Assembly (NCBI RefSeq): GCF_002155685.1
Contig: NZ_MUYK01000003.1
Location: 372,001-436,000, forward strand
Direction: 5' to 3'
DNA: 64,000 bases
Origin: Erythrobacter colymbi
GTDB taxonomy: Bacteria; Pseudomonadota; Alphaproteobacteria; Sphingomonadales; Sphingomonadaceae
In this document: one piece after another, positions 1 to 7,502 of the stretch
Layout: each line of letters begins with the position of its first letter
Numbering within the stretch: the stretch's first letter is position 1
Position numbers and translations under genes: made by a program
Notes under the pieces: model-generated
Database searches by the model: none
What the model was told of the DNA's origin: nothing
Seen by the model: only the letters and a program-made list of their open reading frames with translations

Positions 1-1319
1 CAGCCGCCCGGATCGGTGAGCAGGGAGTTGGCGGGGTTGGTGTAATCGACCTGGCTGGCGATGGTGTATTCGCCGCTGTCGGGGAAGGTGAAGGTCAGAC
101 GGTCCTGCGCACCCGAACGGGCACGGCCGGTGCCGGCATAGCTTTCGTAGTTGATGTCGTTACGGTCGAGGACCGAGTAGCCGTAATCGAGCACGAAGCC
201 GATGTTGTCGTTGGCCTTCCAGTCGACATTGAGGCCGAGCGCGAAGATGTCCGAATCCGCGCCCTGCGTGTCGGTGCGCAGAATGGGAACGACGCCCGAA
301 TAGGTCGCGCTGTCGGCGAAGGGACCGCTGCCGGTGGCGCTGACGAAGCTGGCGCCCGACCACGAAGCGATCGGGGTTTCGGTGCCGCGGAAGATCCCGC
401 TGTCCTTGGTGTTGGTGTAGAAGCCGTCGAGCGTGATCGACAGGGTGTCGGTCGGCTCGAACTGGAGGCTACCGGCAACCGAGGTACGCTCGAAGTTGCG
501 GCTGACCACGCCCTGACGCGGGTTGTCCGAGGGGTAGATCAGGCCGCTCGGGGTGCGGGAGACCTGGCCGTTGTTGTTGGTCTTCAGCTCGCGCGAGATG
601 TACTGGGTCGGGATCGACTGCACGGTCGCGCCGAGCGACCAGCCCACGGTGCCCGAATCGTTCTGGTCGATGTAGCTCGCGAAGAAGCGGTAGCCGTCAT
701 CGGCGAAATCGGGGTTGAGCTTGCCGTTGTCGTTGATCGAGTAGGTGCCCGACACGGTGATCTGGCGCTTCTTCGAATCCAGCGGACGCACGGTGCGCAG
801 GTCGACCGCACCGGCGATGCCGATCGCGGCGAGCTGGGCGTCACCGGTCTTGTAGACCACACCCGAAGCGACGAGTTCCGAGGGGAACTGGTCGAATTCG
901 ATGCCGCGGTTGTTACCGGCCGAAACGACTTCGCGGCCGTTGAGGAGGGCAAGGCTGAAGTCCGGGCCAAGGCCGCGGATCGAGACCTGCTGCGAACGGC
1001 CGCGCACGCGCTGGGCGGTCACGCCGGGGAGGCGGGCAAGCGAGTCGGCGATCGACTGGTCGGGGAGCAGACCGAGGTCTTCGGCCGCGATCACTTCGAC
1101 GATCGAGGTGGCGTTGCGCTTGGCATCGAGCGAGGTCTGGATCGACCCGCGGATACCGGTGACGACGATCGCCTCGCCTTCTTCGGTGGTCGTGGTGGCC
1201 GCCGGCTCGGCTTCGGCCGCATCCTGCGCCATGACCGGCGCGCCGGTGGCGGTCAGCGCCAGAAAGGTAGCGGCCCCGCACAGCAGGCGCGCGCTTGCAT
1301 TGATCCCGTTCATTTTCAT
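1..1319 (-). CDS. TonB-dependent receptor (Xanthomonas/Caulobacter type), 5' part only
   Basis: Outer-membrane receptor that imports a substrate using TonB-ExbBD energy. Only the first 439 residues lie in the window; the C-terminal barrel runs off the left edge. The start ATG (1319-1317) follows a purine-rich AGGGGA. A signal peptide ending near VMAQDA is followed by an acidic stretch and a TonB-box-like segment (EGEAIVVTGIRGS). The plug domain then reads SIADSLARLPGVTAQRV and SIRGLGPDFSLALLNGREV, typical of the large receptors of sphingomonads and Caulobacter. It is divergent from the DUF6445 and tryptophan halogenase genes, a common partnership in these bacteria, and a palindromic operator lies between them. 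The substrate cannot be told from sequence. Confidence 0.93.
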   Translation of the reverse strand, partial: MKMNGINASARLLCGAATFLALTATGAPVMAQDAAEAEPAATTTTEEGEAIVVTGIRGSIQTSLDAKRNATSIVEVIAAEDLGLLPDQSIADSLARLPGVTAQRVRGRSQQVSIRGLGPDFSLALLNGREVVSAGNNRGIEFDQFPSELVASGVVYKTGDAQLAAIGIAGAVDLRTVRPLDSKKRQITVSGTYSINDNGKLNPDFADDGYRFFASYIDQNDSGTVGWSLGATVQSIPTQYISRELKTNNNGQVSRTPSGLIYPSDNPRQGVVSRNFERTSVAGSLQFEPTDTLSITLDGFYTNTKDSGIFRGTETPIASWSGASFVSATGSGPFADSATYSGVVPILRTDTQGADSDIFALGLNVDWKANDNIGFVLDYGYSVLDRNDINYESYAGTGRARSGAQDRLTFTFPDSGEYTIASQVDYTNPANSLLTDPGG

Positions 1320-1693
1320 CAGAAGTCCCCTCCCGCAAGCACCCTTCGAATGAGCGCTTTTGCAGTTTTTTTCATAGCGGAACCTGAACCTCAGGTAAAT
1401 CGCCAAATCACAGGCTTTTCGGGAGGGGCCAAAAATCTTGTGTTTTTCATATATTATAGATGTTTGCGGAGCGATGGCGCCGGCATGGGAGATGATGATA
1501 GCGCTATCATCGAGGCGAATGTTGCGCGATTGTCACAGTATTGCGGGTTGCCGCAGTGCAGCATCTAAGCCACGGCGGTTCCGGCCTGTCGAACGCGCCT
1601 TGGGGAGACCCGAATTCCCTGTATTTTGACGTGATTTCATAGGTTTGTCCTTCCGGCTTGGAGCACTGCGGGGAGTTTGTTAGGCTCCCCCGC
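1320..1693. other. Divergent intergenic region upstream of the receptor and halogenase genes
   Basis: This 374-base stretch holds no convincing gene. It is AT-richer than its surroundings around 1425-1475, as expected for divergent promoters. It contains the 18-bp palindrome at 1494-1511, a small inverted repeat (ACCTGA-ACC-TCAGGT, about 1382-1396) and a half-matching AGCGCT element about 35 bases upstream of the receptor start (1350-1361). I could not assign -35/-10 boxes with confidence. Confidence 0.6.
1494..1511. promoter_or_regulatory. Palindromic operator, LacI-family type
   Basis: GATGATAGCGCTATCATC is a perfect 18-bp palindrome centred on AGCGCT. LacI-family regulators recognise even-spaced palindromes with a central CG and TGA..TCA arms, so this is a good candidate operator for the receptor and/or the DUF6445-halogenase genes. 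No lacI-type gene lies inside the window, so the regulator is inferred. Confidence 0.6.
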
Positions 1694-2434
1694 ATGGCCA
1701 GCCAGCCCACCTCCGCCGCACACGACTCCCCTGCAAGCTGGGGAATTGCCCTTGCCGATTGGCGGGAGGAGCAGTTTCCCTCGTCAGATCAGCATCTTGT
1801 CAGTCTCGACAATTTTCTCGTGGCGCCGGAACATGCGATTTTGCAGGCCGGTTTGCAAAATTTTGCAAAAATCACGCCGCAATATCCCGGGGTGCGCGCG
1901 CCGCTCGATCCGGCGGTGCAGGCCGCCTGGCTCGTGCAGCTTGCTCCCTTGCTCGACCAGTGGTTCGGCGCGCCTGCGGGTGGCAGGGGCTGGGCGATGC
2001 AGGCGTGGTATTCGCTGGTGACCACCCCGCCCGCCGAGCTCGTGCCGATGCAGCGCCTGCCCCATGTCGACGGCACCGACCCGCAGCAGATCGCGATGAT
2101 GCTCTATCTCCACCGCACCGGCCACGGCGGCACGGCCTTCTTCCGCCACCGTTCGACCGGGCTCGAGTCGCTCACCGCCGACACCTACCCGCGCTATGCT
2201 GCCGCGGTGCAGGCCGAGTATGGCCGCACCGGCCTGCCGCCCGCCGCCTATCCCACCGACGGCGCCCCGCATTTCGAGCGTGTCCACGTGGCCGAGGGCA
2301 TCTTCAACCGCGCGATTTTCTACCGCGGCAACATCCTTCACAGCGGTGTGATCGATAACTGCGCGCCGCTGAGCGCCGACCCTGCCGAGGGCCGGCTGAC
2401 AATCAACGCCTTCTTCCGCCCCGCGGCGGGATAG
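1694..2434 (+). CDS. DUF6445-like protein, putative Fe(II)/2-oxoglutarate-dependent oxygenase
   Basis: 246 residues, no signal peptide, so cytoplasmic. I recognise it as the DUF6445-type protein that often precedes tryptophan halogenases in sphingomonads. It carries a plausible double-stranded beta-helix iron site: H124-x-D126 (in LPHVDGTD), a distal H216 (ILHSG) and a possible 2-oxoglutarate-binding R234 (GRLTINAFF). The spacing resembles prolyl-hydroxylase-like enzymes. ATG 1694 was chosen; a TTG at 1658 in frame would add 12 residues but lacks support. The halogenase begins 21 bases downstream, so the two are probably cotranscribed and may act on the same substrate. The enzymatic role is inference. 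Confidence 0.8.
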   Translation: MASQPTSAAHDSPASWGIALADWREEQFPSSDQHLVSLDNFLVAPEHAILQAGLQNFAKITPQYPGVRAPLDPAVQAAWLVQLAPLLDQWFGAPAGGRGWAMQAWYSLVTTPPAELVPMQRLPHVDGTDPQQIAMMLYLHRTGHGGTAFFRHRSTGLESLTADTYPRYAAAVQAEYGRTGLPPAAYPTDGAPHFERVHVAEGIFNRAIFYRGNILHSGVIDNCAPLSADPAEGRLTINAFFRPAAG

Positions 2435-2454
2435 GGGCGAGACTGGGACGGGAC

Positions 2455-3978
2455 ATGGACAGACCTCAGGTAAACAAGCTCGTGATCGTCGGCGGGGGCA
2501 CCGCCGGATGGATCACCGCCGCCGCCTTTGCGCGGCTGCTCGGCACGCGCCTCCAGATCGAGCTGGTCGAGAGCGAGGCGATCGGCACGGTCGGCGTGGG
2601 CGAGGCGACGATCCCGCAGATCATCCGCCTGAACGCGATCCTCGGCCTCGACGAGAACGCCTTCCTGCGCGCCACATCGGGCACCTTCAAGCTGGGGATC
2701 GAGTTCGTCGACTGGGGCCGCAAGGGCTCGCGCTACCTGCACACCTTCGGCGATACGGGGATGAACCTCGGCCATGTCGCCTTCCACCACTACTGGCGGC
2801 GCAGCGCCGGGACCGCGGCCGACCCCAGGGGGCTGTGGGACTATTCGCTCCACCAGATGGCGGCCGATCAGGCACGCTTCGGCAAGCTCGACCGCGTCGG
2901 CAACACCAGCATGACCGGCCTTGCCTATGCCTACCACTTCGATGCCAGCCGCTACGCCCTGTTCCTGCGGGAATACGCCGAGGGCAAGGGCGTGACCCGC
3001 ACCGAGGGCATCGTCAAGAGCGTCCAGCGCAATGGGGAGAGCGGGGACATAACTAGCATCACCCTCAAGGGCGGCAAGCAGGTGGCGGGCGATTTCTTCA
3101 TCGACTGCACCGGCTTCCGCTCGCTACTGCTGGGGGAGACCTTGGGCGTCGGCTATCAGGACTGGTCGAAATGGCTCCCCTGCGACCGCGCGCTGGCGGT
3201 GCCCTCGGAGCGGCTGCCCACACTGGTGCCCTATACCCGCGCGACGGCGAAGGATGCGGGCTGGCAGTGGCGCATCCCGCTCCAGCACCGCACGGGGAAC
3301 GGGCACGTCTACTCCTCGGGCTTCACCACCGACGAGGCGGCGGCCGACACGCTGCTTGCCGGGCTCGACACCAAAGCGCTGAGGGATCCGCGCCCGATCC
3401 GCTTCACCACCGGGCGGCGCGAGACTTTCTGGGCGCATAATTGCGCCGCGATCGGCCTCTCCAGCGGGTTCCTCGAGCCGCTCGAATCCACCTCGATCCA
3501 CCTGATCCAGTCGCACGTCAGCCGCCTGATCCAGCTCTTCCCACGCGCCGGAGACCCTGCGGCGATGCGCGAGGAATACAACCAGCGGTGCGAGGCGGAG
3601 TTCGCGCAGATCCGCGACTTCCTGATCCTCCACTACCACCAGACCGCCCGCGAGGATTCGGAGTTCTGGCGTTACTGCAAGAACATGGCGGTGCCCGACA
3701 GCCTCACCCACAAGATCGCGCTGTTCGCCGCCGCGGGGCGCGTGGGGCGCGACGTGGATGACCTGTTCCGCGATGCGAGCTGGGTGCAGGTGATGCTGGG
3801 CCAGGGGGTGATGCCCGCGGATTACGATCCGATGGCCGACCAGATCGCGCCCGCGCAGCTCGCCGAGTTCCTCGGCAATGTGAAGACCCTCGTCACCCGC
3901 GCGGTCGCCAGCCTGTCGACGCACGAGGATTACCTGCGCACGCACTGCCCCGCCGACCCGAGCCTGCTCGCGGCCTGA
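2455..3978 (+). CDS. Flavin-dependent tryptophan halogenase family protein
   Basis: 507 residues, the usual length for FADH2-dependent tryptophan halogenases, which chlorinate or brominate an aromatic substrate via hypohalous acid. Visible hallmarks are the N-terminal dinucleotide-binding motif GGGTAGW, the lysine of TFKLGIEF at residue 79 (same number as the catalytic Lys79 of PrnA/RebH), the family motif WQWRIP at 270-275, and SGFLEPLEST near 338-347 holding the second catalytic glutamate. All key residues are present, so the enzyme looks active. Homologues in marine alphaproteobacteria next to TonB receptors may act on peptides or other imported aromatics; the true substrate is unknown. 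A flavin reductase must be supplied from elsewhere. Confidence 0.92.
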   Translation: MDRPQVNKLVIVGGGTAGWITAAAFARLLGTRLQIELVESEAIGTVGVGEATIPQIIRLNAILGLDENAFLRATSGTFKLGIEFVDWGRKGSRYLHTFGDTGMNLGHVAFHHYWRRSAGTAADPRGLWDYSLHQMAADQARFGKLDRVGNTSMTGLAYAYHFDASRYALFLREYAEGKGVTRTEGIVKSVQRNGESGDITSITLKGGKQVAGDFFIDCTGFRSLLLGETLGVGYQDWSKWLPCDRALAVPSERLPTLVPYTRATAKDAGWQWRIPLQHRTGNGHVYSSGFTTDEAAADTLLAGLDTKALRDPRPIRFTTGRRETFWAHNCAAIGLSSGFLEPLESTSIHLIQSHVSRLIQLFPRAGDPAAMREEYNQRCEAEFAQIRDFLILHYHQTAREDSEFWRYCKNMAVPDSLTHKIALFAAAGRVGRDVDDLFRDASWVQVMLGQGVMPADYDPMADQIAPAQLAEFLGNVKTLVTRAVASLSTHEDYLRTHCPADPSLLAA

Positions 3979-4003
3979 CGCATGGCCGGCGCGCAAAGAA
4001 AAA

Positions 4004-4035
4004 GGGCGGCGCAGTTGCCTGCACCGCCCGTTTTT
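4004..4035. terminator. Bidirectional rho-independent terminator
   Basis: GGGCGGCGCAG and CTGCACCGCCC form a stem with one mismatch around a TTGC loop (4004-4029). It is followed by GTTTTT on the plus strand and preceded by AAAGAAAAA, which gives a U-tract on the minus strand. It separates the converging halogenase and cytochrome genes. Confidence 0.85.
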
Positions 4036-4056
4036 GCGTGCCCGAGGGCGCGTCGC

Positions 4057-4566
4057 TTACTTGGCCGACTGAGCCACGAGGTAGGCGACGAGATCGGCGC
4101 GCTTCTGGTCGTCCTTGACGCCCGGGAAAGCCATCTTGGTGCCCGGGACGTAGGCCTTCGGGTCCTTGAGGTAGTCGAACAGTTCCTGGGTGTTCCAGGT
4201 GATGCCGCTGTTCTTGTTGGCGTCCGAGTAGCTGAAGCCCGGGACCGAGCCCGACTTGCGGCCGACGATCTTGTGGAGCGACGGGCCGACGCGGTTCACG
4301 CCTTCGTCGAACACGTGGCAGGTGCGGCACGCAGCGAACACCTTTTCGCCGGCGGCGGCGTCGGTGGTGAAGCTGGCGAATTCGAGCTTGGCGCCCGGAG
4401 CAGCCGCAGCAGCGGCCGGGGTTTCGGCAGCAGCCGGAGTCTCGGCCGGAGCGGCCGCTTCTTCGGTCGCAGCCGGAGCCGCATCTTCAGCCTTCTTGCC
4501 ACCGCAAGCCGACAGAGTGGCAAGAGCCGCCAGCGCGGCAGCGCCCATCAGGAAATTACGCTTCAT
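4057..4566 (-). CDS. Membrane-anchored class I cytochrome c (cytochrome c2-like) lipoprotein
   Basis: 169 residues. The N-terminus MKRNFLMGAAALAALATLSAC is a lipoprotein signal with a lipobox ending in cysteine 21, so the mature protein should be lipid-anchored on the periplasmic side. A tether of about 40 residues rich in Ala, Pro, Glu and Thr follows, then a compact cytochrome domain with the haem attachment motif CRTCH and a probable distal methionine in GTKMAFPG. The fold resembles mitochondrial/alphaproteobacterial cytochrome c (GRKSG, FSYSDANKNSGI, LFDYLKDPKAYVPGTKM). It probably shuttles electrons between the bc1 complex and an oxidase while tethered. Confidence 0.93.
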   Translation of the reverse strand: MKRNFLMGAAALAALATLSACGGKKAEDAAPAATEEAAAPAETPAAAETPAAAAAAPGAKLEFASFTTDAAAGEKVFAACRTCHVFDEGVNRVGPSLHKIVGRKSGSVPGFSYSDANKNSGITWNTQELFDYLKDPKAYVPGTKMAFPGVKDDQKRADLVAYLVAQSAK

Positions 4567-4800
4567 GTCGTTTGTCCTCTGAACAATTCAGTTCCTCCCG
4601 CATCCCCGCGGGCCTTACTCCAGATTCTCGGGCATGAAAAGCGGGACTTCAACCATGTTGCCGCCCCTCTCCCCAGGTACCGCAGCGACCTAACGCGTGA
4701 AGGTGCAAACGGTTTCCGGCAGGCTTGCGAAAGATTGGAATGCGCCCGCCAGCGCGGCTCGATGTTGCCATGCCCGGCGCGGGCGCTATGGTCGCGCGCC

Positions 4801-5613
4801 ATGAACACGCTTCCCTGGCACAGCAAGATCGTCCTCGCCCTCGCGGCGTTCGTCCCGCTCTATTTCGTCGCCGCCGCGCTCGGCACGAAGATCGGGATAT
4901 GGAGCTGGGAGTTCGGCCTGGTCGCGATGATCATCAAGGGCGGACCGGTGCTGCTGGGCCTGCTGGGGCTCGCGGCCTTCGTCTCGCTGATCATGGCGCT
5001 GGTGAAGAAGCCGCGCCGCACCGGCCTGCTGGTGATCGCGCTGGTCGCGCTGTTCGGCGTCGGCCTCGCCTTCGGCAAGATGGCGGGCCTGAAGGCGACC
5101 GCGGGCGCAAACCCGATCCACGATATCGCCACCGATACCGCCAATCCGCCGGTCTTCTCGGCCGCGACCATGGCCGCGCGCGAGGCGGCGGGGGCCAATC
5201 CGCTCGGCGATTACCAGACCCCGCTCGGCCAGATCGAGCCCTACAAGACCCGCGGCTCGCAGGAGCTGGCGGTCAAGTCCTACGCCCAGATCATCACCGC
5301 GATGCCCGACCGTCCGGCCCCGCTGCCGCTTGGCGGTGCGACCCGCGAACAGGGTCTCATGGCGGTCGCCGCGGCGATGGAGGCGATGGGCCTCACCGAC
5401 ATCCGGCAGGACGCTGCGGCCGGCACGGTCGAGGGCGTGGCGACGAGCTTCTGGTTCGGCTTCAAGGACGATGTGGTCGCCCGCGTGGGCGAGACCCAGA
5501 TCGACTTCCGCTCGGTGAGCCGCGTCGGCGTGAGCGACCTCGGGGCGAATGCGACCCGGATCAACGATCTGCGCACGCGGACCGAAGCGCTGCTGGGGAC
5601 CGCAGCGCGCTAG
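4801..5613 (+). CDS. DUF1499 domain membrane protein
   Basis: 270 residues. Three hydrophobic segments occur in the first ~100 residues (IVLALAAFVPLYFVAAAL; GGPVLLGLLGLAAFVSLIMAL; GLLVIALVALFGVGLAF), followed by a soluble DUF1499 domain with NPIHDIATDTANPPVF and the later blocks SFWFGFKDDVVARV and DFRSVSRVGVSDLGANA. DUF1499 proteins are widespread in alphaproteobacteria and have no settled function. ATG 4801 was chosen because translation upstream reads into intergenic DNA. The stop overlaps the stop of the converging phosphatidyltransferase gene by four bases. Confidence 0.88.
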   Translation: MNTLPWHSKIVLALAAFVPLYFVAAALGTKIGIWSWEFGLVAMIIKGGPVLLGLLGLAAFVSLIMALVKKPRRTGLLVIALVALFGVGLAFGKMAGLKATAGANPIHDIATDTANPPVFSAATMAAREAAGANPLGDYQTPLGQIEPYKTRGSQELAVKSYAQIITAMPDRPAPLPLGGATREQGLMAVAAAMEAMGLTDIRQDAAAGTVEGVATSFWFGFKDDVVARVGETQIDFRSVSRVGVSDLGANATRINDLRTRTEALLGTAAR

Positions 5614-6215
5614 TCGCGGAACGTGGAGACCGCCATCGCGCTCCGCTGGAACACGGTGAGCACGCAAAGCCCCGCATAGGCATAGGCGATGGTGCCGAAC
5701 CATGCCGGCGCGCAGCACATGGCGATGAAGACCGCGATGGTCTCCGTGCCCTCGGCCAGTCCTGTCGAGTAGAAGAAGCTCTTCTTCCCGTGCGCCTCGG
5801 TGGTCGCGCCGCGCTTGCCCGCGATGACGGCGAAGGCGAGGAAGCTCACCCCCGTCAGCACGAAGCTCGCCACCAGCACCAGCGCGGGCAGCGTATTGGC
5901 GGGCGCGAGGATGCCGAAGCCTACGGGCACAGCGACATAGAAGGCGAAGTCGGCGACGATATCGAAATAGCCGCCGAGGTCGGACGGCCCCTTCGCCCGC
6001 GCCACCGCCCCGTCGAGCCCGTCCGCCAGCCGGTTGGAGAGGATCAGCGTCAGGCCCCAGCCGATATGGCCGAGCGCAATGGCGGCGGCTCCGGCAAGGC
6101 CGAGCGCGAGGCCGGCGAAGGTCAGGGCGTTGGCGGTGACGCCCATTCCCGCCAGCGCGCGGCCGACGGCGTTCAAGGGCGGGTCGATCAGCGGGCGCAA
6201 CTTTGCGTCTAGCAC
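5610..6215 (-). CDS. CDP-alcohol phosphatidyltransferase family protein
   Basis: 201 residues with several transmembrane segments. It carries the family signature of CDP-alcohol phosphotransferases in NRLADGLDGAVARAKG followed by GGYFDIVADF, with the four metal- and substrate-binding aspartates. The reaction transfers a phosphatidyl group from CDP-diacylglycerol (or a related CDP-alcohol) to an alcohol in the inner membrane. It lacks features that would fix it as PgsA or PssA, and divergent members of this family have unknown acceptors. The start is GTG (6215). It lies just downstream of the nucleoside transporter gene on the same strand. Confidence 0.88.
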   Translation of the reverse strand: MLDAKLRPLIDPPLNAVGRALAGMGVTANALTFAGLALGLAGAAAIALGHIGWGLTLILSNRLADGLDGAVARAKGPSDLGGYFDIVADFAFYVAVPVGFGILAPANTLPALVLVASFVLTGVSFLAFAVIAGKRGATTEAHGKKSFFYSTGLAEGTETIAVFIAMCCAPAWFGTIAYAYAGLCVLTVFQRSAMAVSTFRD

Positions 6216-6225
6216 CGGCGCGCCC

Positions 6226-7497
6226 TCACCACGTCACCAGCCCGATCCACGCCCCCGTCATCGCGCTGGCGAGGTTGCCACTGATCCAGCTCTTCATCCC
6301 CAACCCCGCTGCCTCGGCGCGGCGTTCGGGGCAGAGCGTGCCGATGGTCGAGACCAGCAGGCCCACGCTCGCAAGGTTCGCCACGCCGCACAGGGCATAG
6401 GTGACGATCAGGCTCGCCCGCGGCCCCAGGGTGCCGACAGGCAGCGCGGCGAGTTCGAGATAGGCGACATACTCGTTAAGCACCGCCTTGGTGCCCATCA
6501 GGCCGCCCGCCGCCTGCGCCTCGCCCCAGGGCACGCCGAGCAGCCACATGAAGGGCGCCAGCCCCCAGCCCAGCATCCGCTTGAGCGTCAGCGGCGCGCC
6601 CTCCACGTAAGGCAGCGCGGCCAGCATCCCGTCGACCAGCGCCACCAGCGCAAAGACCGTGATGATCACCGCGATCACCGCGAGGAACAGCTGCATCCCG
6701 TCCATCGTGCCCTTGACGATGGCATCGATGCTGCCCTCGTAGCGCAGGCCCGGATCTTCCTTCTCGACCTCGGTGGCGGTGTCGCCCTCGCCCGGAGGCA
6801 CCATCAGCCGCGCGATCAGTAGCGCGGCGGGGAGCGAGATCAGCGAGGCGCTGATCATGTGGCCTGTCGCATCGGGCACCACCGCCTTCAGCGTCGTCGC
6901 ATAGAGGATCAGGATCGCGCCCGAGATGGTCGCCATCGTCAGGGTCATGATCTGGAACAGCTCGCTGCGCGAGACGCGGGCGAAATAGGCACGGGTCACC
7001 AGCGGCGCCTCGACCACGCCTAGGAAGACGCTCGCCCCGCCGGACAGGCCGACGACCCCGCTCACGCCGAGCGAGCGGCGCAGCATCAGCGACAGGCCGT
7101 TGACCATCCAGCGCAGCACGCCCCAGTGCCATAGCAGCGCCGAGAGCGCGGAGAAGACGATCACCAGCGGCAGGATCTGGAAGGCGATCACCAGCGGCGG
7201 CTGCGCACCTTCTTTCAGCACGAAGGGCAGCTCCGCCCCGCCGAGATAGCCGAACATGTAGCCCGAGCCCTTGAGCGTCGCCGCCTCGACTGCGCTCACC
7301 GCATTGTTGACGAGGCCGACAGCCGCCCACACGAAGGGCACCCGCACGATCAGCAGCGCGAGCAGCCCCTGCATCGCGAGCGCGCCCGCGACCCAGCGCC
7401 AGCCGGGATGGCCGCGGCGGTTCTCGGAAATGGCCCAGGCGATCCCCATCAGCACCGCGATGCCGATGATCCCGCGCAGCTGGTCGAACAGCTCCAC
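6226..7497 (-). CDS. Concentrative nucleoside transporter (CNT/NupC family)
   Basis: 423 residues, close to the ~400-residue norm for bacterial NupC proteins, which are inner-membrane symporters importing nucleosides. N-terminal, nucleoside-recognition (gate-like) and C-terminal CNT blocks can be seen: GIAWAISENRR, GYMFGYLGGAELPF, GVVEAPLVTRAYF, LTMATISGAILILYA, GLMGTKAVLNEYVAY and ALCGVANLASVGLLV. The frame is open further upstream into the oxidoreductase gene; I chose GTG 7497 because it gives the typical start (ELFDQLRGIIGIAVLMGIAW). TTG 7518 is an alternative that would overlap the upstream stop. Confidence 0.9.
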   Translation of the reverse strand: MELFDQLRGIIGIAVLMGIAWAISENRRGHPGWRWVAGALAMQGLLALLIVRVPFVWAAVGLVNNAVSAVEAATLKGSGYMFGYLGGAELPFVLKEGAQPPLVIAFQILPLVIVFSALSALLWHWGVLRWMVNGLSLMLRRSLGVSGVVGLSGGASVFLGVVEAPLVTRAYFARVSRSELFQIMTLTMATISGAILILYATTLKAVVPDATGHMISASLISLPAALLIARLMVPPGEGDTATEVEKEDPGLRYEGSIDAIVKGTMDGMQLFLAVIAVIITVFALVALVDGMLAALPYVEGAPLTLKRMLGWGLAPFMWLLGVPWGEAQAAGGLMGTKAVLNEYVAYLELAALPVGTLGPRASLIVTYALCGVANLASVGLLVSTIGTLCPERRAEAAGLGMKSWISGNLASAMTGAWIGLVTW

Positions 7498-7502
7498 CCC
7501 GA

